NCBI GenBank assembly: GCA_029932015.1
Contig: JAOZQW010000016.1
Coordinates: 10,892-15,913 of the forward strand
Length of the DNA stretch: 5,022 nt
Reading direction: 5' to 3'
DNA from: Candidatus Fermentibacteraceae bacterium
Lineage (GTDB): Bacteria; Fermentibacterota; Fermentibacteria; Fermentibacterales; JCC-6
A program made the translations under genes and the position numbers. A model generated the notes under the pieces. It was not told the origin of the DNA, did not search any database, and saw nothing but the letters and a program-made list of their open reading frames with translations. Shown here piece after piece: positions 1-5,022 of this stretch (position 1 is the stretch's first letter; each line of letters opens with the position of its first letter).

Positions 1-1
1 G

Positions 2-298
2 TGGTCAGTGAGACAGGGTGGAGGCAGACAGGAGAATCCGGTGCCGATCTTCTTCCCACAGCCATATCTGCCCTCCGAAGGCCTTCTGAGGATGTCATGG
101 TCAGGGACAGGCGGGTTAATTGAAGCAGACATATTTACGATTGATGGGAGATACGCCGGTTCCGTGAGCGGTGACTCATGGGATGAGTGGAGCTGGGACG
201 GGACTATTGATGGAGATCAGCTTGCCAGTGGTGTCTACATGGTCCTAATACGCTCCGATAGTGAAGTTGTCAGAACCAGGATGGCGCTGGTGCGATGA
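2..298 (+). CDS. 3' end of an exported protein with a FlgD/T9SS-like C-terminal Ig domain (5' partial)
   Basis: The reading frame is open from the left edge (TGG TCA GTG...) to TGA at 296-298, so this is probably the C-terminus of a longer protein. The GTG at 8 is unlikely to be the true start because the frame is already open before it. The last ~80 residues have the layout of FlgD-Ig-like or type IX secretion C-terminal domains: an opening NPVPIFFPQPYLPSEG resembling the usual NPF-P-EG start, then a strand with FTIDGRYAGSV (the common Y/F-D-x-x-GR-x-V), W-SWDGT-IDG (W-DG-x-x-x-G), ASGVYMVLIR (the common ASGVYxxxL) and a basic tail TRMALVR. In known families this domain ends secreted or surface proteins and acts as a sorting or anchoring module. 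The N-terminal function cannot be seen. Its stop overlaps the next gene's start (ATGA), so it belongs to the same operon. The domain call is fairly safe; true T9SS dependence is inference. Confidence 0.75.
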   Translation, partial: WSVRQGGGRQENPVPIFFPQPYLPSEGLLRMSWSGTGGLIEADIFTIDGRYAGSVSGDSWDEWSWDGTIDGDQLASGVYMVLIRSDSEVVRTRMALVR

Positions 299-1263
299 TG
301 CGGATCAGAAGGCTTGAAAACACTGACAAGGCCGATTGGACAGATTTCGTACTCCGATCCAACAACGGGACAGTATTTCAGCTCCCGGCATTCCTTGACT
401 ATCATCCTGCGGGACGCTTCGACAACCATCACCTTGCGCAGGAGGGGGCGAAGGGGCTTGAAGTGATCATCCCCGGCGCTCTCACTCAGAGGGAGGACGG
501 CATCTGGTTCAGGTCCTATCCGGGAGCCTCCTACGGCGGACCGGTACTTCAGGATTCAGCCGGACTTCACTTCGTTGAGAAATCGGTCGATGCGCTTATC
601 GAGTACTGCCGGAAGCAGGGATGGACCGGTATAGAGATCACTCCGCCTCCAACGGTCTACTACAGAAGACCTCATAACTATCTGGAATTCGCCCTGATCA
701 AGCGTGGCTTCACATATCCTCGCAGGGAGCTGACCGCAGTCATCGACCTTTCCCGTCTGGGAGAGGAACTGAATCTGGGATTTCGCTCATCCGCTCTGAG
801 GGGGGTCAGAAAGGCCATCAAGAGCGGAGTCAGGGTCGAAGAGAACGATGATTTCTCGCTCTTCTACCCCGTACTTGAGTCCAATCTGCAACAGAGACAT
901 GGTGTTCGTCCCACCCATACTCTTGAAGAACTGGAGCTACTCCGTTCGCTCCTGGGACCGCAGCGGATTAAGCAGTTCGTAGCTCTCGCTGATGGCCAGG
1001 TTCTCGGCGGCATGGTGATGTTCCACTGCAATCCCAGAACAACTCTTGCCTTCTACATCTCACACGATCAGGAACATCAGGCTCTAAGGCCTGTAAATCT
1101 GGTCTATATGGAGGTTATCAGATGGGCCAAGAGCATGGGTTATCATTATCTGGACCTCGGGACCTACACCCTCGATATGGATGTGAACTACGGTCTCTGC
1201 CGTTTCAAGGAGTCATTCTCCGCCAGGGGGGTCTTCAGGAACACACTGGCAGGGAAGGTTTAG
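295..1263 (+). CDS. FemAB/GNAT-like (Acetyltransf_6-type) transferase
   Basis: A 322-residue soluble protein with no signal peptide or membrane segment, probably cytoplasmic. It has the two-lobed pattern of FemAB-related proteins. The N-terminal lobe starts with W15-TDFV and N24-GTVFQLPAFL, typical of the family's 'W..F....NGT.F....WL' opening, followed by SYPGASYGGPVL around residues 74-85. The second lobe begins near RRELTAVIDLS (143-153), has a basic helix SALRGVRKAIKSGV (166-179) and ends with YLDLGTYTLD (285-294) and RFKESF (303-308). All of these are usual landmarks of the GNAT-like fold in this group. Family members transfer aminoacyl or acyl groups in peptidoglycan cross-bridge formation, and relatives are common in exopolysaccharide clusters; the donor and acceptor here are unknown. 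The start is ATG 295 (overlapping the previous stop) or ATG 298. Only a weak AGGA at 278-281 lies upstream, so translational coupling is likely. Confidence 0.82.
   Translation: MMRIRRLENTDKADWTDFVLRSNNGTVFQLPAFLDYHPAGRFDNHHLAQEGAKGLEVIIPGALTQREDGIWFRSYPGASYGGPVLQDSAGLHFVEKSVDALIEYCRKQGWTGIEITPPPTVYYRRPHNYLEFALIKRGFTYPRRELTAVIDLSRLGEELNLGFRSSALRGVRKAIKSGVRVEENDDFSLFYPVLESNLQQRHGVRPTHTLEELELLRSLLGPQRIKQFVALADGQVLGGMVMFHCNPRTTLAFYISHDQEHQALRPVNLVYMEVIRWAKSMGYHYLDLGTYTLDMDVNYGLCRFKESFSARGVFRNTLAGKV
1251..1258 (+). promoter_or_regulatory. Candidate ribosome binding site for the GT-C-like gene
   Basis: AGGGAAGG lies at the end of the FemAB-like gene, 12 bases before GTG 1271 and 15 before ATG 1274. 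The spacing is long, but favours GTG 1271 slightly. This is the only junction in the block with a gap (7 bases), so re-initiation by a terminating ribosome could also supply initiation. Confidence 0.4.
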
Positions 1264-1270
1264 CCAGCCA

Positions 1271-2563
1271 GTGATGGTCAGAGCTTTCTCCAGCAGCTCT
1301 TCAGCGGTTCTTATGCTCTGGGCAGGACTCCTTGTTCTTGTCTTTGGCGGCAGGATGTATACCACTGATGTTCTGGCGGAGTATGAAGTTGCCGGCTCCA
1401 TAGTTGGTCAGCGGTCCTTTCTCACGGTTTCAGGAGATTACGGCTGGGCGGTTTCCGGTTCAGGCGGCAGGATCTTCGCTCCTCACGGAGTAGGCTACTC
1501 CATCCTCCTGATCCCTGCGGCTCTGGCTGGAGGAGTCCTGGGACTGGATGCCGGGAAGCTGGTTACCGCGCTTCTTAACGTGGGATTCAGCCTCTGTCTT
1601 ATCGGCTTCTGGTACTCGGTGGCCACACGCCGCTTCGGGAAAGTCCCCCCGCTCCGCATGCTGGCCCTTGCTGCCGGAGGTATGGCGCTGGTTTACGGGA
1701 AGATGCCCTATGATGTCACAGCAGCAGCAGCAGCGGCGATGGCTGCACTCTACTGCATCGACACCGGCAGGACTGCCCTGGCGGGAGTCTGCATGGGACT
1801 GGCAGTCCTTATCAGGGCTGACAGCCTTCTCCTGCTGCCGGTTTTCTGGAGGGGACCGAAGGATCTGAAGATATTCTTTGCAGGTCTTATCCCTTTTCTT
1901 TTGCTTGCTGCCGGAGCGAACTGGTACAGGTTCGGCAGCCCTTTTGCCGATGGACACGCACAGGATCCGGCAATGGCCTTCGCCCCCTTCAAGGGGGGGA
2001 TCCCGGGGCTCTTTCTCAGTCCAGGCAAGGGTCTCCTGTACTATGCCCCGCTCTGCATACTAGCTCTCTTCCACCAGAAGGACTGGAGACTCTGGAGCCC
2101 CTTTGTGCTATCTCTTGTCCTTCACGGGATGCTGCTTGACTGGACCGGAGGTACGGGATGGGGGCCGAGATTTCTCTTTACCTCGCTTCCATTCCTCCTC
2201 CTCCCGCTTGCCAGATCCGGAACAGGCGGGAGACTATTCTGGATAATTGCCGCTATAGGGCTGACTGTCAGCCTTGCCGGCAGCCTTACTGATACCAACG
2301 CGCTGGAGCAGTCGCTGGGACCTGACGCTTTCGGAGAACCTGGTCGTCAGGCGGTCATCTGGAACTACTCCTCCTCTCCGCTCTTTGTTTCTTTCCGGGC
2401 CGTGTTCTCCGGCTTGCCTGACATGTTCGGCATTACCGCAGCCGCCAGGACAGGGATTCCCTCTGCTGTCGGCGCTGCTGCCCAGATGGCATTATCTGTA
2501 CTGCTGGGCCTGGTCGGTCTTCGGCTAATATCCAGAGGACGGACGAGGGGAGAGAGGGCATGA
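1271..2563 (+). CDS. Polytopic membrane protein, GT-C/PMT-like putative glycosyltransferase
   Basis: A 430-residue very hydrophobic protein with about 10-11 membrane segments (roughly residues 10-28, 75-92, 97-119, 127-145, 165-187, 198-217, 255-268, 274-290, 301-313, 320-338, 405-423). A short N-terminal helix is followed by a loop with acidic residues D33, E37 and E39, the place where GT-C enzymes carry the catalytic acid. Other landmarks are a GGRIFAPHGVGYS-like loop near 67-79, N217-WYRFGSP, S250-PGKGLLYYAP and W291-TGGTGWGPRFL. The NW-RFG-P, SPGKGL and W-GG-WGPRFL combination recurs in uncharacterised PMT/GT39-like membrane proteins; I recognise the pattern but cannot name a characterised member. 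Likely role: periplasmic transfer of a sugar from a polyprenyl-phosphate donor. A Wzy-like polymerase is the main alternative. Start is GTG 1271 or ATG 1274, with AGGGAAGG 12 or 15 bases upstream. It is followed by an ATGA overlap with the next gene. Confidence 0.72.
   Translation: MMVRAFSSSSSAVLMLWAGLLVLVFGGRMYTTDVLAEYEVAGSIVGQRSFLTVSGDYGWAVSGSGGRIFAPHGVGYSILLIPAALAGGVLGLDAGKLVTALLNVGFSLCLIGFWYSVATRRFGKVPPLRMLALAAGGMALVYGKMPYDVTAAAAAAMAALYCIDTGRTALAGVCMGLAVLIRADSLLLLPVFWRGPKDLKIFFAGLIPFLLLAAGANWYRFGSPFADGHAQDPAMAFAPFKGGIPGLFLSPGKGLLYYAPLCILALFHQKDWRLWSPFVLSLVLHGMLLDWTGGTGWGPRFLFTSLPFLLLPLARSGTGGRLFWIIAAIGLTVSLAGSLTDTNALEQSLGPDAFGEPGRQAVIWNYSSSPLFVSFRAVFSGLPDMFGITAAARTGIPSAVGAAAQMALSVLLGLVGLRLISRGRTRGERA
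1719..1733 (+). repeat. (CAG)5 trinucleotide run coding for an alanine tract
   Basis: Five tandem CAG units lie in the membrane-protein gene. Read in frame they give GCA x4, continued by GCG GCG, forming Ala151-Ala156 in a hydrophobic segment. Length changes would stay in frame and only lengthen or shorten the helix, so this is a weak candidate for variation rather than a switch. Confidence 0.5.
2547..2552 (+). promoter_or_regulatory. Ribosome binding site for the GT4-like gene
   Basis: GGGGAG sits inside the 3' end of the membrane-protein gene, seven bases before ATG 2560. This is a strong Shine-Dalgarno-like match with standard spacing and supports the overlapping ATGA start over any internal start. 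Confidence 0.65.
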
Positions 2564-3639
2564 GAATACTCCACCTCTCTCCGCAGAATTACACTGGCGT
2601 CCTCAACATGTTTGTCCGCGGCCATATCGAACTCGGTCATGAAAGCAGGCTGGTAACATTCTACAGGGCAAAGAACCTCTATCCTGAGGATATCTGTCTG
2701 AATCTTCCATTCGTCGGTCCAATGGAATGGCTCTGGAAGGTGAAGCGCCTTGTAAAAGCAGGAAGCATGAATGTGCCTTTCACTGGAACCACGGAGAGGA
2801 TATTCTGGAAACCGAGGCCGTTGGAGCGTGCCCTGCTTGGATTAAGGAATGCAGTGTGGTCACCCAGGATCGATCGTGCCGCCAGGGAATATGATCTGTG
2901 GGATTTCGATATCTACCACCTCGAGGGCGGCATGAGCTTCTTCAGAGATGGCAGGGACGTCAGGAAACTCAAGGAGGCAGGCAAGAAGATCGTCTCCTAC
3001 TACCATGGACTGGACCTGCGGATGAGAGGTGCCATCAGACCTGTCTGGGATGCCACCGATCTCCACCTGACATGTGAGTTCGATCTGTTTCAGAGGTATC
3101 CGGAAGTGGGCTATCTCTTCCTTCCCTACGATCCCGATGGAGTACCGCTGGCCAGGCCGATGGGGGAGAAAGTACGGATATGCCATGCTCCGAGGATCAG
3201 GGCGGTCAAGGGGACTGAAGCAATTATCAGTGCCGTGGAGAGCCTCGCGAAGGAGCTTCCTGTCGAGCTTGTTCTCATCGAGAACATGTCCCACGTACAG
3301 GCGCTGGAGCTCAAGTCCACCTGTCACATCGCCGTGGATCAGGTGGCCACCGGTGACATGGGCTATGGAGTCAATTCGCTGGAGACGCTTTCCATGGGGA
3401 TAGCCACGGTTACAAATCTCTCAGAGGCTTACCAGGAGTTCATACCGGAGCACCCGTTCGCACTCACAGGCTCTACCAACCTGAAACAGGTCCTGAGGGA
3501 ACTGGTGCTTGATACTGATCTGAGAAAAAAATACGCCTCTGCCGGTCCTGGATGGATCAGGAAGCGTCATCACTGGCTCTCGGTAGCCAGGGAAATCCAT
3601 CGTCTTTATCGCGAACTGGGCTGGGAGAAGGATGTCTGA
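2560..3639 (+). CDS. Glycosyltransferase, GT4-like (GT-B fold)
   Basis: A 359-residue soluble protein, near the usual length for GT4 enzymes. The N-terminal Rossmann-like half begins MRILHLSPQNYTGVLNMF, then GHESRLVTFYRA; it lacks the GG pair often found in the GT4 N-terminal loop. The domain link lies near YYHGLDLR (147-154). The C-terminal half begins with the strand VRICHAPRIRAVKGTE (205-220), a hallmark of sugar-nucleotide-using GT4 relatives (HAPS-R--KGT), followed by ELVLIENMSHVQALELKS and AVDQV, and then GYGVNSLETLSMG (268-280), equivalent to the donor-binding EX7E region. E275 matches the second Glu, but the first Glu position is M267 (D266 adjacent). Likely role: retaining transfer of a sugar from an NDP-sugar to a lipid-linked acceptor on the cytoplasmic side. 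Specificity cannot be predicted. It starts at ATG 2560, overlapping the upstream stop by four bases, with GGAG seven bases upstream. Arginine codons are mostly AGG/AGA (21 of 30). Confidence 0.85.
   Translation: MRILHLSPQNYTGVLNMFVRGHIELGHESRLVTFYRAKNLYPEDICLNLPFVGPMEWLWKVKRLVKAGSMNVPFTGTTERIFWKPRPLERALLGLRNAVWSPRIDRAAREYDLWDFDIYHLEGGMSFFRDGRDVRKLKEAGKKIVSYYHGLDLRMRGAIRPVWDATDLHLTCEFDLFQRYPEVGYLFLPYDPDGVPLARPMGEKVRICHAPRIRAVKGTEAIISAVESLAKELPVELVLIENMSHVQALELKSTCHIAVDQVATGDMGYGVNSLETLSMGIATVTNLSEAYQEFIPEHPFALTGSTNLKQVLRELVLDTDLRKKYASAGPGWIRKRHHWLSVAREIHRLYRELGWEKDV
3623..3627 (+). promoter_or_regulatory. Ribosome binding site for the flippase gene
   Basis: GGGAG lies four bases before ATG 3632, within the last codons of the GT4-like gene. 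The spacing is short but usable. It supports the start that overlaps the upstream gene by eight bases. Confidence 0.5.
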
Positions 3640-5022
3640 CAAAGCACTTCCCAAGACTGGAGAGAGCGGCCGGAGAAGGGATCTGTCCAGGGAAACCCTC
3701 TACTATGCCATTGCTCTGATCGTGAGCGGTCTTGTGCAGGTGGCCTTCCTTCCCTTCATGTCGAGGTTCCTTTCCGCCGAGGCTGCCGGTGAGCTTGGCG
3801 CGCTTCGGGTCCTTTCGGAGGGCATTGCCGGAATCGTGGTCCTCGGACTTCCCACAGCGCTCATCCGCGCATGGCAGAGAACGACCGCTCACAGAAGTGT
3901 ACTGGTTCGGGGCATTCTCTTCCCGATAGTTCCCGCACTCCTCCTATCCGTGCTGGTCTATATCTTCCGTGGCAGTCTTTCGGGATACCTGAACCTCGGA
4001 GATCCTTCCTTCCTGGGACATGCAGCTCTCCTGGGTATTGCTGTTGCCTATGTCCAGATCGTTCTTTCATTCCCGAGAGCGGAGGGTCTTGCACGAAAGT
4101 ACCTTATCCTGCAGCTCATCCGGGGAGCGGCCTCCCTTGCTGCGCTGTGGGCATTCCTGAGACTCACGACTATAGGTGCAGTACCGTCGTTCATGACGGC
4201 TCGCTGGGCACCCTCTTTCATCATCGTCCTTGCAGCAGTTGCCATGACCTGGCGAAGGACCGCCCCCTCCCGCACACAGGTGAAACCTCCAGGGCTCACA
4301 AAGGAGCTCTTCTCATTCAGCCTCCCGCTGATCCCGGCGAGTCTTGCAATGATAGTCCTCTCCTCTGCGGACATGTTCATGCTTCGGCATATCTACCCGG
4401 TAATGAGCGAGAGTGGCTACTACGAATGGGCCAGCCGAGCCTGTCTGGTGATGATGCCCCTGATACTGGGCTTTGACATGGCCTGGAAGAGATTCATTTT
4501 CAGGAAGAGGGATCACGGCGGAACGATAGCTGAACTTGGTCGAGCGGGTCTTCTGTTCATGATAATAGTGAACTGGATGGCTCTCGTTCTTGCGATGATC
4601 ACGCCCATTCTGGTCGCAGCCATAGGAGGCGGCACGTTCTGGCCTGCGGTGAAGGTCCTTCCGACCCTTGCGGGAGCGAGCGCGATGTACGGTCTCTTCC
4701 TTATCTCCCAGACCGGCTGCCTTCTAACAGGTCAGACAAGGTATGTCGCCATGATGACCGCCTTCGGTGCGGTCCTGAACATAGGCTTCAACCTCAGACT
4801 GATACCGGTCGCAGGTGCAACCGGAGCGGCTTTCGCCACATTGGGGACCAACCTGTTCATGGCGATGAGCCTGTTCTGGCTAGGGCGCAAGGTGTTCCCG
4901 ATAAGTTTCATTGTCGTGACACTGATGGTCATACCGCCCATCATGTACGGGCCGCTGGCCAGCCTTGATCCCAACTGGAGAGCCTGGATCGTAGTGGGTG
5001 CCTCTCTCATAACCGCTCTCGT
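3632..5022 (+). CDS. Wzx-like polysaccharide flippase, MOP superfamily (3' partial)
   Basis: The frame is open from ATG 3632 through the right edge with no stop: 463 complete codons plus two bases. A basic cytoplasmic N-terminus (MSDKALPKTGESGRRRD) precedes about 13-14 hydrophobic segments, the first at roughly 23-46. The layout fits oligosaccharide flippases of the Polysacc_synt/MATE-like fold: RFLSAEAAGELGALRVLSEG in the first loop and second helix (the usual 'lg.e.fG.y....s'), FSFSLPLIPASLAMIVLSSADMF at the start of the second bundle (usual 'fslPl......v....D...l'), and LIPVAGATGAAFATL (390-404), matching the conserved 'iP.yG..GAA.at' segment. Such proteins translocate undecaprenyl-linked repeat units across the inner membrane. 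Family length is typically 400-520 residues, so little is missing. The start overlaps the previous gene by eight bases, with GGGAG four bases upstream. Lipid II flippase (MurJ) is less likely given the neighbours. Confidence 0.86.
   Translation, partial: MSDKALPKTGESGRRRDLSRETLYYAIALIVSGLVQVAFLPFMSRFLSAEAAGELGALRVLSEGIAGIVVLGLPTALIRAWQRTTAHRSVLVRGILFPIVPALLLSVLVYIFRGSLSGYLNLGDPSFLGHAALLGIAVAYVQIVLSFPRAEGLARKYLILQLIRGAASLAALWAFLRLTTIGAVPSFMTARWAPSFIIVLAAVAMTWRRTAPSRTQVKPPGLTKELFSFSLPLIPASLAMIVLSSADMFMLRHIYPVMSESGYYEWASRACLVMMPLILGFDMAWKRFIFRKRDHGGTIAELGRAGLLFMIIVNWMALVLAMITPILVAAIGGGTFWPAVKVLPTLAGASAMYGLFLISQTGCLLTGQTRYVAMMTAFGAVLNIGFNLRLIPVAGATGAAFATLGTNLFMAMSLFWLGRKVFPISFIVVTLMVIPPIMYGPLASLDPNWRAWIVVGASLITAL

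Larger units (their letters stand above)
2..5022 (+). other. Single polycistronic envelope-glycan gene block
   Basis: All five genes are on one strand with junctions of -4 (295-298), +7 (1264-1270), -4 (2560-2563) and -8 (3632-3639) bases. No hairpin-plus-T-run terminator or convincing promoter was seen between them. The mix of a GT4-like transferase, a GT-C-like membrane protein, a flippase and a FemAB-like protein is what is expected of a Wzx/Wzy-type surface polysaccharide locus. The operon extends beyond the window on both sides. Confidence 0.8.

Noticed and set aside
8..298. GTG at 8 as the start of a small 96-residue standalone protein
   Set aside because: The frame is open upstream to the window edge and the domain type normally ends a larger exported protein. 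No signal peptide follows the GTG.
1264..1270. The single intergenic gap, considered for a promoter or terminator
   Set aside because: Seven bases are too few to hold either, and no hairpin or T-run is visible around it.
1460..1957. 165-codon minus-strand frame opposite the membrane-protein gene
   Set aside because: Its composition (rich in Q, R, S, H and CC runs) is that of an antisense shadow. It lies wholly inside a gene with clear membrane-protein character and shows no recognisable domain.
1993..1999. Run of seven G in the membrane-protein gene, considered as a phase-variation tract
   Set aside because: The tract is short, the frame is intact through it, and the flanking NW-RFG-P and SPGKGL motifs are read in one register. 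Nothing shows switching.
2860..3327. 155-codon minus-strand frame opposite the GT4-like gene
   Set aside because: It lies within a well-supported glycosyltransferase gene and shows no domain pattern or good start signal.
3871..4476. 201-codon plus-strand frame inside the flippase region
   Set aside because: It is in a different register from the flippase frame (3632 onward), is rich in Pro, Cys, Ser and Gly without domain pattern, and is explained as a shadow.
4732..5010. 92-codon minus-strand frame near the right edge
   Set aside because: It is antisense to conserved flippase segments and has no independent support.

Overview
The window is almost fully coding and all on the plus strand. 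It looks like an internal piece of a bacterial cell-surface polysaccharide (exopolysaccharide, capsule or O-antigen) locus. There are five genes: the 3' end of a gene for an exported protein with a FlgD/T9SS-like C-terminal domain (2-298); a FemAB/GNAT-like transferase (295-1263); a polytopic membrane protein resembling GT-C/PMT-type glycosyltransferases (1271-2563); a cytoplasmic GT4-like (GT-B fold) glycosyltransferase (2560-3639); and the first 463 residues of a Wzx-type flippase of the MOP superfamily (3632 to the window end). The flippase is open to the right edge without a stop codon.

The genes are packed head to tail. Three of the four junctions overlap (4, 4 and 8 bases) and the fourth has a 7-base gap. 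There is no room for internal intergenic promoters or terminators, so the block is very probably one polycistronic, translationally coupled unit whose promoter and end lie outside the window. No RNA genes, CRISPR arrays, insertion sequences or attachment sites were seen, and no stretch longer than 7 bases lacks a gene.

Proposed division of labour (inference from family and context): the GT4-like enzyme adds a sugar to a lipid-linked oligosaccharide on the cytoplasmic face; the flippase moves lipid-linked units across the inner membrane; the GT-C-like protein works from the periplasmic side as a polyprenyl-phosphate-sugar transferase or possibly a polymerase; and the FemAB-like protein transfers an acyl or aminoacyl group to the glycan or another envelope acceptor. 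The upstream exported protein may be displayed on the same surface.

The organism is probably Gram-negative-like and moderately GC-rich. A FlgD-type C-terminal domain on an exported protein is common in Bacteroidetes/FCB-group bacteria and related candidate phyla. Arginine is coded mainly by AGG/AGA in spite of the GC content (21 of 30 Arg codons in the GT4-like gene, counted by hand), which argues against typical Proteobacteria. The sequence alone does not fix the phylum. I found no clearly new molecular system. The most interesting points are the coupling of a FlgD-like sorting-domain protein to glycan genes and the incomplete catalytic motif of the GT4-like enzyme.
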